A stretch of DNA of 64,000 bases from the NCBI GenBank assembly GCA_021613375.1, contig CM038704.1, positions 4,898,155 through 4,962,154 of the forward strand. The letters run 5' to 3'. The notes below the pieces were generated by a model. That model saw only the letters and a list, made by a program, of their open reading frames with translations. It had not been told where the DNA came from and made no database searches. Shown here piece after piece: positions 52,301-62,700 of the stretch. Origin of the DNA: Megaleporinus macrocephalus. Its lineage: Eukaryota; Chordata; Actinopteri; Characiformes; Anostomidae. Position numbers and translations under genes: made by a program. Each line of letters begins with the position of its first letter. Positions within the stretch are counted from its first letter, which is position 1.

Positions 52301-55300
52301 TTGTATATAGCTTTTTGATTGGATGCACAGATTCTGGAAAACTACAGCTCTTTCCCAGATTTTTTCCCCATAGAGAATGAATAGGATGGAAAAGTGCACG
52401 CCAATCTACTGAACTTCTGCTCGACTCACAGACACCGTTTCACATACAATGACTCAGGGCAGACCCCCGACCATAACTGTAGTGTGCTGGTTTGACCTAC
52501 ACTCGTCTGTTTGTCGTTGTTGTCCATAGAGTCCCATTCATTTTCAGTCACACTCAAACAATATGGTTTCACTTAACCTACAGCCTCCAAACTGCCTGTA
52601 CTCTTTTAAGGCTGATCTCCAAATACTAATCCAGACATACTGACCCGCACTTAAACAGAAGCAGTGCCTGAAACAACGGCACAAAACAGCCAGCTGCTCG
52701 TCGACCCCCAAGACTCCCGCTTCATCTTCCAGTGCTGCCCTGTATGATAAATGTAGTGACTGTTGAAAAGCAATAACGGAGGCAGTGGCTTTATTTTGTA
52801 GAAGACTAGACCCCTCAAAAATAAACAAAAAAGAAAAGTTCGAGTTCTAGACGATGCTGCTGTTGTATTTTGGCACATGTGCATATTCCATTTAAATAAA
52901 AAATAAAATAATTAAACTTTCTTTTTTTCGTTGTTATGCAAGAACAAAAAAAAAAATCAATCATAATCGAGAATTGGTTATAAGTATAAAAAAAAATTTA
53001 AAAAAATGTATTCCCCTAGTATCGCCCAGCCGTAATGTGTGTATATGTATGTATGTGTCAGTCTTTTTCCAGTGTTGTGCAGCTCTGCCTTCCATATATA
53101 CGTGAAAACTAAGCTGCACAAACAGCCTGTTTTCGTTAAATGTAGATCTTGAATTGTAGCTGCTGTTCTGTTCGTACCGGTCAGATCTGGTCTGTATGGT
53201 GTTCTGGGTTATTTGTTTTGTGTTAGCTGTGTGTGCTAGCTCTTCTGTTTGCTGATACTCACTGTATTCAGCTGCGTGCAGGTCTGTATCAGATTAGTGT
53301 GTTAAATGTCTTTGTCTTGGTTCCCACGAGAGACGCTGATTTTACTAATTTTAAAAACATCCTGGATGAGTCTGAGTCACATACATTTAATGATTACAGA
53401 TTTAGTTTAAAATAACAGAGTCTGCGTTTAATGACTGCAGTTTTTACTGCATTTATTTAATTATCTTAAGGGTCTAAATGAAACGATTGCAGTATTGGGG
53501 ATATTTGTTTGATTTACTTTGTTTATTTACTGTTAATTTAGTTGTTGATTATGCTGTTTCATATGAGCTTGTTAAAAATGGTAATAAATCAGTGTAGACC
53601 ATGTTTCATGACTTGCTTGCACTACTAACTACATGTAGCCCTGCATATAGCATATAGCCCCGCCCTCTATTGAAATCTGAATCGGCCTCAAAACGCTAAT
53701 AGGTCCATCTCTAGTGTTAACCAGGCATAATTGTGGTTTTCTTTTTGTTTCTTTCCAGGATGAGTATTCCATTTTCCCACAGTCTCATTCAATGGACATT
53801 CACGGTTATGTTCTGGTCTACTCTGTCACCTCAATGAAAAGGTTGGTGCTGTACTTCCCTCCAGAGGGAACCTATGCAGTGCTGTTCACTTCTATTCTGT
53901 AGAAGGTACTATACCTGAATTAACAGGTTACTCTCTATATCTGACTTCAATTTCAGCTTTGAAGTGGTTCAGGTTCTACACGACAAGCTGCTCGACATGG
54001 TCGGGAAGATACAGTGAGTGCGAGTGAGTGTGTGAGCGTTTATCTGCGCGAGAGCTGAAATGTGGTTATGAAGTATTGTTTGTTTTTCCAGGGTGCCTAC
54101 TGTTCTGGTGGGAAACAAAAAAGACCTCCACATGGAACGGTAAGCATGGTAACGCTGATAAGGTGCTAAAGCTGGGAGCCTGGATGGCTCATCTAGTTCT
54201 TCTTTCTATTTTCTGTTCAGGGTGATAAAACCAGAAGAGGGCAAGAAGTTAGCCGACTCTTGGGGGGCTGCCTTTATGGAATCGTCTGCTAAAGAAAACC
54301 AGGTACTTTAGGTGCTATTGTTGACGAAGGTATCCGGGGACGGGTTAAGTAAGTCCCAAAATACACCATTGAAGAGCAGCTCTGTCTGTTTTTCTTGTGT
54401 AATTAAATTTCTAATACAGAAACAAAGCTGTTCAGAGTTGTTTGGTGTGAAATGCTCTGTTCTGGAAAAACTCGCAAATTTAAATAGTGGCGGTGAGGTG
54501 TTACATTAACATGCAGTTCAACTGCCTAGCAGCACAACATACAATGGCTCTGTCTCAAACCCTAGTGAGTGTCTAAGTAGGCTGTCTAGGTAGCAGCTGT
54601 GTAAGTAGCAGCGTTCTCTCCTCATCTCTCCTCATAAAACAGATTACTGAGACGCTCTAGTAAGAGAGAGACTGCGTCACGGCTTGTTCTCGCCAACTGC
54701 AGCACGCCACCGGTGGTTTAACTGGTTGCTAAGCTACCGGCCGGCATCCAAAACAAAAGCAGAGTCTTAAAAATCCGCTAGCATAAATGCTCATGGCTCG
54801 AGTATAAAACTGCTAAATGGTGAAGGACTCGTTACAGAGTTGAAAATAAAATACTGTTTTGTGTGATTATATGACCAGAAATGCATTAAAACACCAGAGA
54901 GAATCAAAATAACTCACATTTTAAAACCACTTCACTGCTTGTAGATTAGCCTGTGTCAGTAAGGTCCAGATAGAGAAGATTACTCAGGCCAAGGTCCGAA
55001 CCATCATCATCATTTCTAACGTGTGTTCTGATTCAGTGGTGTATCCTGTTTACTGAAGTAGTCTAGTATCAGCATCTTATACCATCAGCTACTGAAACAC
55101 CAACACACCACACATACCGTTCAGTATATTTCAGTATATTTACTGTTTAAATGCTGAACTGAATTAATTATTTATAAACTAATAATAAATGTTTTTTACT
55201 CACTTCAATAAAAACAAGAGCTACATTAAAAAACAGAACACCTTTTTCTCTGACTCGCTATGTTCTATGTTCAACAGCCGCTCTTCACCTCCTCTCCTCT

Positions 55301-55713
55301 TTATTAGAGCATGTTGTTATTCTTTCTCTGACTCGCTCACAGATCTCAGATCAGTCCTGTTTTAAAAGAGCTGCACTGACTACCTGTATCTTTTAGAACA
55401 GACTTTAAACTTCTGTACTCGTCTATAAACTCTAAATAATCTAGAACCTGCTACATCACAGAACGTCTCTCTGTTCATGTTCCAGCTGCTGATCTTAGAT
55501 CTGCAGATACTGACCTTCTGTACAAACACCTTCAGTAACATACAGAGAACCTGGAGAGACTCTTTCAGCTCTTCTGCTTCTACACTCATTAAGTCTTTGA
55601 CATCTTCAGACCTATAAAGTTAAAACTTGTCTTTGCTACTAAGTTTATTACTGATAAACTGTCTGTAAAGCACATTGAGCTGTCACTGATATGAAAACTG
55701 CTCTATAAATAAA

Positions 55714-55753
<40 letters not shown>

Positions 55754-55998
55754 GAGTTCTAGACATAGTGACCCCTGGTTCCCATCACCACCACTGCAAA
55801 CATCTGAACCATTTCACACCAAACCCCACTTTGAATGACCCTGTTTACTTTGTTTACTCTCTTTACTTTTTGTTTTAATCTGTTTTACGTATCTTTGTGT
55901 TGCAGACAGCTGTAGAAGTTTTTAAGCGAATTATTCTGGAAATGGAGAAAGCAGACGGAAACGCTCCGTCAGAGGAGAAGAAGTGTCTGGTGATGTAG
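49345..55998 (+). CDS. rheb: Rheb GTPase (8 exons, complete, 184 aa)
   Basis: Rheb is a Ras-family GTPase that, when GTP-bound at lysosomal membranes, activates mTORC1; TSC2 is its GAP. Exons 49345-49396, 51199-51270, 51917-51984, 53759-53841, 53957-54013, 54092-54139, 54221-54302 and 55906-55998 join to exactly 185 codons including TAG, the family length. The P-loop is GYRSVGKS (13-20), with the Rheb-typical Arg15. Switch I is DSYDPTIEN (33-41), G3 DTAGQ (60-64), G4 NKKD (119-122) and G5 SSAK (148-151). The C-terminal box is C181-LVM, predicted to be farnesylated. The start is chosen at [18 protein letters not shown], with A at -3. It is closer to RHEB than to mammalian RHEBL1 (it has [17 protein letters not shown]). 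Differences include His74 and Lys130-Pro131 where I recall Tyr74 and Ser130-Tyr131. It could be one of two teleost rheb paralogs. Confidence 0.95.
49397..51198. other. rheb intron 1, mostly repeat array
   Basis: GTTCCACCTTAA recurs about 13 times from 49784 to 50990, spaced 85-117 bases, with TGCTTGCTTTCT, TTCTTATTGGAATT and TACCGTAAAACTCAGACTCG repeating in between. A reverse-orientation piece (CATTTAAGGTGGAACA) closes the array at 51026. Confidence 0.85.
51199..51270 (+). CDS. rheb: rheb exon 2
   Basis: Acceptor TTGCTACAG|GA, donor AACA|GTGAGT. Encodes [20 protein letters not shown], then IEN. Completes the P-loop and carries switch I. Confidence 0.98.
51271..51916. other. rheb intron 2
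   Basis: Contains a 'CACGATATGTATCGTATCGCC' type MITE fragment near 51690 and the dispersed 'ttctattggtcc' repeat at 51760-51850. No gene. Confidence 0.5.
51917..51984 (+). CDS. rheb: rheb exon 3
   Basis: Acceptor TATTTTGCAG|CT, donor CAG|GTAAAA. Encodes [20 protein letters not shown], then GQ. Ends right after G3. Confidence 0.97.
52255..52660 (+). repeat. Dispersed repeat 'cacgccaatctactgaac', copy 2 (in rheb intron 3)
   Basis: GTGTGATTCAGGCTTGTATA, GCACGCCAATCTACTGAACT and TAACCTACAGCCTCCAAACT match 38150-38800. Both copies end after AATACTAATCCA-like sequence. Confidence 0.8.
53100..53715. mobile_element. hAT-like non-autonomous element, copy B (in rheb intron 3)
   Basis: GTTCGTACCGGTCAGATCTG, TGTGTGCTAGCTCTTCTGTT and AACAGAGTCTGCGTTTAATG. 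The right end GCCCCGCCCTCTATTGAAAT and GGTCCATCTCTAGTG matches copy A at 14725-15587, apart from the inverted internal part. Confidence 0.65.
53759..53841 (+). CDS. rheb: rheb exon 4
   Basis: Acceptor TTTCTTTCCAG|GA, donor AAAAG|GTTGGT. Encodes [20 protein letters not shown], then YSVTSMK. Switch II, with His74 at a position I recall as Tyr in mammals. Confidence 0.97.
53957..54013 (+). CDS. rheb: rheb exon 5
   Basis: Acceptor TCAATTTCAG|CT, donor ACA|GTGAGT. Encodes [18 protein letters not shown]. The intron before it is 115 bases. Confidence 0.97.
54092..54139 (+). CDS. rheb: rheb exon 6
   Basis: Acceptor TGTTTTTCCAG|GG, donor CG|GTAAGC. Encodes [15 protein letters not shown] with the G4 guanine-specificity motif. 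Short introns on both sides (78 and 81 bases). Confidence 0.97.
54221..54302 (+). CDS. rheb: rheb exon 7
   Basis: Acceptor TTCTGTTCAG|GG, donor CAG|GTACTT. Encodes [20 protein letters not shown], then SSAKENQ (G5). Residue 130 is Lys, followed by Pro. Confidence 0.97.
54303..55905. other. rheb intron 7
   Basis: The stretch 55240-55700 is a retroelement-like tail. It contains AAGCACATTGAGCTGTCACT and CTATAAATAAATATTATTAT, and part of it matches 18650-18735 in reverse. A (TTA)n run ends at 55752, followed by a GTGGTGA-type fragment. No gene. Confidence 0.6.
55906..55998 (+). CDS. rheb: rheb exon 8 and stop
   Basis: Acceptor TGTGTTGCAG|AC. Encodes [20 protein letters not shown], then [10 protein letters not shown] and TAG. 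A terminal Met in the CaaX box favours farnesyl- over geranylgeranyl-transferase. Confidence 0.97.
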   Translation, partial: TAVEVFKRIILEMEKADGNAPSEEKKCLVM

Positions 55999-57020
55999 GC
56001 GCTGGTTCTTTTCAAAGACATGCAGAGAGCTCCCTGGCTGACGTCACGGGAGCCATCACCAGTCAACATGACGCGCAGCACGGTGGGACTACGGTTCACA
56101 AAACCCACCCACTCCTCACAGCAGACGGGAAGATTCTTGTATAAAACAAGAGAAAAACACAACGAGTGGTGAGCTGTCCCAAAAAAAAAAAAAAAAAAAA
56201 GAGAAAGAAATCCCCAAAAGCAAGTGTCCTGTAGCCTTAATTACACTACTGGTCGGTTCCAATTCCAATATTTGACCGTGCGCTCGAAGCACAACACTGC
56301 CAAACCTGAATTATTAAAGCCACCAACGTTTTAACGAAGCTAGTGCTTCTTAATTCAGACGTTTATTATTATTATTCTTATTTTTGTTTTCTTCTTCTTC
56401 TTATTATTATTATTATTTAGCTTGCGAGTAATACATTTTTACCTTTTACACTGAGCCATACGGAGCTGGCAAATAAACTGTGACCTGGCCAGCTCCTCTT
56501 GGCTACAATGCCTTTGGGCCCATGTTTGAATTAAGGTGCCGAACTATGTGCCTGGTCCATTTTTGACATGCTTTTGAGCTTTGTGTCTTTACATAAGCAG
56601 CCCTGCGTGCTCCCGACTCCATTATAAACATGTGAATCCAAAAAGCATTGACGTTCCAGCTGAGACAATCCACCTTCGCCACTTGCAAACCTCACCAGTG
56701 CACGACTCGTGCACCCTCAGTGGCTTTCAGCTGACTGTACTTGGCTTAAAGTTCAGACTTCTTGTCCAGACTGTGTCTGTCTTCTGCATTTTCTTTAGTC
56801 ATTCGCGACGCTCACTAATTTCAGCCTCACTGAGAACTAAATATCTTGGTATTTTCCTTCTGCATGATAGCCGAAGCCTTTAAATTGGATCCGCGGTGTC
56901 AGTTTTTGCTGCACGCGGTGGCGAAAGGCTCTATGACAAACACTTTTCTCAACGATTTTAAAGAAATAAATGAGCCTTTGATTTTTATGCCCCCGGAGCT
57001 TTGTAGTTGGTTTGTTTTTG
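55999..57020 (+). other. rheb: rheb 3' UTR (probable)
   Basis: Follows the stop. A poly(A) run of 20 bases at 56181-56200 is genomic. The best poly(A) signal is AATAAA at 56472-56477; another AATAAA lies near 56965. AT-rich TTATTATTATT runs are at 56365-56418. Confidence 0.6.
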
Positions 57021-57783
57021 GGTTTGAGGTGCAGGTTGAGTAGGTTTTACAGGGGTATACTGTGAAGAATCAACAGGCAGTGATCGTTGTCAAGTCATAA
57101 ATACAGTCGTGTGTGAAAGTTTGGGTCCGCCTGATCTAATGTTATGTTTTAATGATTTTCTAGCTAATAATAAGGCTTCATCTACATAACAAGCTGATGC
57201 GTACTGCAATGCACAATTAGGGTTAGGAAAGACACTGCAGTGTTCGAATTGGTCTAATAACCACATTCCACCCATTTTCATTCTCCACCCATTGGCGGTG
57301 AAGGAGCTCAGCTGAGCTAGGTGGCGCCGATGGAAAGACTGGACACAGTCAGGAGGTGATGGCTGAGAGCTCTACCATGGTCTTTAACTTCAGCTCTTTC
57401 GTTGAATGGGAAGAGGTCGAGGTGTGAAACACTGAAGCTCAGATTACAGCTTCAAATCCACAGTTGAAGCTCACCAATGGTTTGCAGCGTTTGGCCCAGT
57501 GATGCACAAAAACATGGCTTGTTTTGGCGTCTGCGCTTGTGCAGATCTTTACACTGTAGCTGATATTTCAAGGAAGAGCCACAGTATCGCTGATGCTTAT
57601 CAGCTTGTATGACCAGCCAGCCCATCAGCTGTTTTTATTGATGTTATGGATTTCCCCCATAAACAGATGCTCAGCATTAGCCGTTTCCGTTCATACTTCA
57701 CTTCACCAGTCGCCTCATTTATAACATCTCTGGCTCCACTCACCATGTAACACATACAGCTTCCGCAGTCACTCAGCACTATA

Positions 57784-57823
<40 letters not shown>

Positions 57824-58700
57824 TAGGGCTGTGTAATGGCAAGTACCTGGTGATAAAACACGTATTGTGATACTGCAGTCACAATTCAATATACTGCGAT
57901 ATTACAAGCAAAGTGATATATTGAGATTTTTCAGATCTTACAATTATATCACACCACTATATAAACAGGTTTGCCAACACTTACAATAGCATTGAGCTCT
58001 TGTGCTGCTTGTTAATGTTGGAGTGGAGCTGAAAATGGATTTCAACACTGCCATCTAGTGGTCAGAGGCTAAAACACTACACAGTGATTCACTGTCTGCC
58101 AGGAATCTGTATCAATTATTTATATATATATATATATACTGTCCAAAGAAAGATTTCAGTGTTTTGTTTTTCCTTGGACAGCAACTATATATATATATAT
58201 CCTCTAACCGAGATTCATTTTACCTTCACTTAGCTGGAACCACACTTTGGAGCCTATCCAAAGCTAACTGTGGCCTCTTATCTCTGCCAAGATGCTTCAT
58301 TTCACCTTTCTGTGCCTGTTACTTGATTTCACTCTCTCAGACTCATCATATAAACCTGCCTGTGCTGTATTGAGAGTAGTGAGCGGAGCTGCTCCTCATG
58401 CTATTTAACATATTGGGGGAAAACCATGACATGCAGGCTTTATTACTGAAAGTTATGACATACGTTTTATATTTGTTCCCAGTGTGTCAAGCTTCGGCTA
58501 GTAAATAGAAACAGCATATTTAAACTGGTTCACTGATTTTCTTGTACCTGTGACGGCGGAGTCTTCAAACTTGCACACGACTGTATCGGTGATGGTCATG
58601 GTTCACCACCGAGTGTTAGAAAGGAGTCCTCGGAGCTTAGTCTACTTCAGTGAGGTTAAATTAGCGAGCTGATTTACAGAATTAAACTCTTAACCGGGCT
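57021..58700. other. Downstream intergenic, no gene recognised
   Basis: Contains a (TA)(TG) microsatellite at 57782-57823, a GGCTGTGTAATGGCAAGTAC-type MITE at about 57826-58080 and small TA tracts at 58119-58138 and 58186-58200. Part of this may be extended rheb 3' UTR. Confidence 0.45.
57826..58080 (+). mobile_element. MITE-like 'tgtgtaatggcaagtacctgg' repeat
   Basis: GGGCTGTGTAATGGCAAGTA, GATACTGCAGTCACAATTCA and the tail GAGCTGAAAATGGATTTCAA, CACTGCCATCTAGTGG. A second copy with GACTGTGTATTGGCAAGAAC is at 60320-60540, and a degraded one is near 51480-51720 (minus). Confidence 0.65.
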
Positions 58701-58770
58701 CACATAACTCGAAATCTGTGAATGCGTGTTTGGAGAATTGGACGATGGTGTGGCCAGAAGCGAGCCGGCG

Positions 58771-58780
58771 GTCACGTGAC
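58771..58780. promoter_or_regulatory. Perfect CLEAR-type palindrome GTCACGTGAC
   Basis: It sits inside GGTCACGTGACC (58770-58781), in a small GC-rich patch (about 58740-58810). This is the CLEAR element/E-box recognised by TFEB-family factors, or by USF. No gene start is recognised beside it. Confidence 0.45.
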
Positions 58781-58819
58781 CCGGCGGTTTGGGACGGGGA
58801 AGTGCGAAAGCCAGCAATG

Positions 58820-59794
58820 CTGAACTAAAGATATAACGTTAATCTAATAAACACAAGTCTGGTGCATTGACTTTTACTTCCCTGTAACAAACCACAGAGT
58901 CACATTACTGCTAATCCATTACTATGGAATCCTGTTGAGTGACTTTAGGGTGGAGTGCTCCTTTAACTATTTTGCTGTGGCACATTTTATCATTCAGTAA
59001 CAGAGAAAAGCTGGATGTACGGTTGTTTTTAATCTTGCGGATGCATTAGCAGCGTGACACTCTTGTTCTGATACCCTGCAACAGTGCATAGAACACAGTG
59101 TTAGAAATAAAAGTATACATTGGTAGCACAATTTCAACAAGTTTTTATTATTATTATTATTATTTTCCTTTTTTTTTTTTTAATGGCGTCACAAAGTTTT
59201 CAGACAGTAAACTGTCTCTGGCACGTCACCTGAGGAGCGTCTTCAGCAGGTTCATGCCGTTACAGAGCACGTTCTTCAGTGGACGAGTAGAATTCGACTG
59301 CCATTCGATTCCGTGACCCAGTTTAAACCTGATTGGTTTGATTTCAACTTCCTTAAATTAGTTACAAGCTTGAACATACCTTTATATCTCGAAGCCCTTT
59401 TTTCCCCCCATTAACAACGCATTACTCGTTCATAACACTGTACCTCGTCCTCTCTCTTGTTTTGTTTCCTTGGGAAGGGCGCAGGGCAGTTTGTTTTCCT
59501 AATTAAAGACTTTGAGTAGTCGTTGTAATTGAATGAGGGTTTAAATGTAGTGTAGAAGAGGCTGGTGATGCAGTGCCAAGTGCCTTAACCTCAAGCCGTC
59601 TTTGTTCTGTGCTCATATTGTATCCTCTCTGTTTCAAACTGCGCATCATCTTGAAAGGGCAATTCCACAGAATTAAAAAAACTTTCTGCATAATTTAGTG
59701 CTTGAAATAGCTATTCAGATTGGGTGGTCTGGTGTGAAATAATTTATATCCATTTACAGTGGTGGTGGTGATGGAAACCTGGACTCTCCATGTC

Positions 59795-59795
<1 letters not shown>
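58820..59795. other. Intergenic, nothing recognised
   Basis: A TTA run near 59143-59163 and a poly(T) run near 59168. No gene is seen. Confidence 0.45.

Positions 59796-59797
<2 letters not shown>

Positions 59798-59865
<68 letters not shown>
59798..59865. repeat. (TA)n microsatellite
   Basis: Long pure TA tract, preceded by a GTGGTGGTGATGGAAACC-type repeat fragment. Confidence 0.95.
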
Positions 59866-59866
<1 letters not shown>

Positions 59867-60319
59867 TAGTGATCCTACAGTTAACTCCGGAGTGGTTATA
59901 TGGAATGCAGATGATGGTGGAATAGTGGAAAATCTTCGGGATCTGTTCTGCTTCATAATAGGGTATGTGAGTGGAGTGGACCTGCAACCTTTTTCACTCC
60001 CAAAGTGTTTCTGTAATTACTCTCTTCCAGATTTTTCAGTGGCTCCACTCTCCGTTATATAATTTATGACTGTGTTTGTTTGTTTTTTTAAAAGGATTTT
60101 GACTAAAAAGTCCCAGAAAATTCAGCATTGGTTTATTCCCTCACTACGCTTATTTAACTCTTGCATTTATAGCTGTGAGTGTTGCTATAGTAGGTTTGCC
60201 ATCATCCGTTTACTAAATATATGCAAACACAGCATAAGTCTATGTGTCATATCTGTAGAACTTTGCCGCAATTTTTAACATTTCCAGTAAAGTTGGATCA
60301 GCGCGGACATGCAGACTAA

Positions 60320-60540
60320 GACTGTGTATTGGCAAGAACCTGGCGATTCTCACGATTCTAATGTTGGAGTGGAGCTGAAAATGGATTATAACACTGCCAT
60401 CTAGTGGGCAGAGGTTTAAACACAACACACAATGATTCACTGTCTGCCAGAAATCTGTGTATCGATACTGTGTTTTTGAGAATAGATACAATATCACCAA
60501 ACATAATATCCTGGTCTTCGATATTTTCTTACACCTCTAG
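60320..60540 (+). mobile_element. MITE-like 'tgtgtattggcaagaacctgg' repeat, copy 2
   Basis: AGACTGTGTATTGGCAAGAA, GAGCTGAAAATGGATTATAA and CATCTAGTGGGCAGAGG match 57826-58080. Confidence 0.65.
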
Positions 60541-60779
60541 TGCAGATGTGATATGCCTGGCATTAATAAATCTATTAAAGAAGTTAAAGGCCAAAACCTT
60601 CTCAGAACTATCTCAGCGTATTCAGATCCATCATTTCATGTACTATCTTTCCGTAAGGTGGACGTCTGGTTACCATCACCACCACCACTGTAAACATATC
60701 ACACCAAACCATTTGGGCAACCATTCATGAAATTTTGAAAACAATAAAAATTAGGTGGACTTTCCCTTCTGGCCTACTG

Positions 60780-61500
60780 AGTGTTGCAGGATGAGCATGG
60801 ATTAAGGCGAGGAGACTTCGGAGTGCTCTGATCGAGTGTCCTTATTGTCCCCATCCTCCTGAACAGCCTGGTTAGCGGTTCGCATCGTGTTGTTATTGCA
60901 TTAAGCTACAATGAGCAGTTTCATTTAGGAGCTGTCGGCACAAACTTCAATCACGAGCGACGAGGGTGGGTGACGTCACCGATTCAGGCTAAAGTCAACC
61001 ATGTTGTGTCTTCATGCTGCCGCGTATCTTGGCTGATTATTTCTGGCTTTGTGCTTTATACAGGACAAACATTGGCAGCATATTAATTAGAAAGTAAGTC
61101 CCCTCAGGTTCCTGTGAGGGGGGCGGGGGGGTCAAATAAACGGTCCCTGGTCTCTTCTCCGGCCTGCCAGGTTATCGAAATCCCATTTTTGGACTCTCGA
61201 GTTTGGATCCCTTGTAATCCCTCCAATATTTAAGGTGCTCTTTCAACATTTCTCTCTTTCTGTCAACCTGACTGTACGTTTGCATTTATGTGGAATCTAA
61301 AGGTGTTGTATACATCCAAACCTCTGCTGTGGGGTCACAGTTCATACAGAAGATCTTGCTGTAAACAATTTTGTATATACAAATAAACAATACTCCTTTA
61401 TTGATGTTTACCTGGTTTTCTTCAGCTCACTGATCCATTAGGAGAGCAAAGTAGGGGCGCCGGTCATACCACCTGTCCAGTTTGTTAGAGTCCAGGCAGT
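60780..61500. other. Unique-looking non-repeat segment with a CRE palindrome
   Basis: Roughly 700 bp with balanced composition and no recognised repeat. It includes GGTGACGTCACC at 60969-60980 (full CRE, TGACGTCA) and a G run at 61118-61130. Candidate conserved non-coding DNA; no coding evidence. Confidence 0.4.
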
Positions 61501-61799
61501 AAATTGAATAATGGGATCTTATGAATGTATTTATTTTTATTTATTTTTATTTTTTTTACACTCTTAAGAACATTTTTAGGCTTTTATTATGAATACAGCA
61601 CTTCCTCTGGTTGTTATGGGAAGTTGGGGGCTATTATTAGGCATTTACCTCCTCATTCAGTGTTGCCAGATTGGGTGGAAATCCCTCACACTGGGGATTT
61701 AGAAATTAGATAGTAGGAGTAAAGGTTTTTTAAACAGTTATTTTAAATGTTTCTACTTTGACAGTGAGGATACTCATAATATGAATAATATTTCTAATA

Positions 61800-62000
61800 A
61801 TATATCACTGCTGTTCAAAGAAAAACGTGTATACGAGTCGCAACTTTACAGGAGAGAACAAAAACGTTTAAACGTTTATTTTTTAATCAATTGAACCAAA
61901 TTTTTTTCCAAGCTATTTTGGAGCATTTCTATTGGTCCATTAATCATGAATTTGTACACAATGTAAACGACAGCTGTCGTGTCCAAACGGTGTAGAAAAA
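61800..62000 (+). repeat. Dispersed repeat 'attggtccattaatcatgaa', copy
   Basis: GAGCATTTCTATTGGTCCAT, TTGTACACAATGTAAACGAC and AGTCGCAACTTTACAGGAGA match the family at 1620-1875, partly in reverse order. Confidence 0.6.
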
Positions 62001-62194
62001 TAAAAAAATACTAAAACAGATTCTATATATGCTAATTAAACAGCACAGCAGTCTTCGATTGGATTTTGGATGCATGTTGGCTAATGGACGTGGCTAAGAC
62101 TGACTTCCTGGACTGATATTTGATATTTAGTTTTGAATACCTGAATACATTCAGCAGAGATAATTGTTTTAAAAGTTTTCAAAGGTTTCCATTG

Positions 62195-62700
62195 ACACAG
62201 TCGAGTCACATTATTATTCCTACTTTGGACAGCAACAGTCAGTAGGTGGCAGAGTTCTGGTCTGGGGAATAATTTCATGGCATTCTCTGGACCCACTCGT
62301 TCAAATAGGAGACACTCTCAACCCATTTGGGTCTGAATCCATTCTTGCACATCACGTACACCATACATGCTGATGGTCTTCTTTGGGGAGGATGGGATCT
62401 TATAGTAAGACAATATGACACGTCACACGACTAGAAATGTCCCTGGACCTCTAATTTATCAGACGTGAACCCAACTGAGCATCTATTGGATCTCCTGGAT
62501 GGTGGTGTTGGCTCTATGGATCCTCCTCCACGCTCCCTCCAGCAGCTGTGCGATGCACTGCAGTCAGCATGATACCTCCAGATACCTGTGACCACCTATC
62601 AGGAGCTTACTGAGTCTCCCAGTCCGTCTAGCTGCTGTCCATGCTGCATGCGGTGGTTAATCTGGTTATTAACTGGTGGTCTTAGTATATAAACTTGTGG
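62195..62700 (+). mobile_element. Tc1-like element relic, + orientation
   Basis: GTCGAGTCACATTATTATTC starts it. The + strand encodes decayed Tc1 transposase C-terminal blocks, including SDVNPTEHLLDLLDGGVGSM near 62458 and [17 protein letters not shown], then a stop. TTAACTGGTGGTCTTAGTAT marks the right side. Same family as 10765-11310 and 32946-33330. Confidence 0.78.

Noticed and set aside
52544..52884. Minus-strand frames in rheb intron 3
   Set aside because: They overlap a dispersed repeat and low-complexity A-rich DNA, with no conserved domain.
49345..55998. RHEBL1 as the identity of the GTPase
   Set aside because: Switch I (DSYDPTIEN), the [13 protein letters not shown] block and [14 protein letters not shown] follow RHEB rather than mammalian RHEBL1 as I recall them. 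A teleost-specific paralog remains possible.
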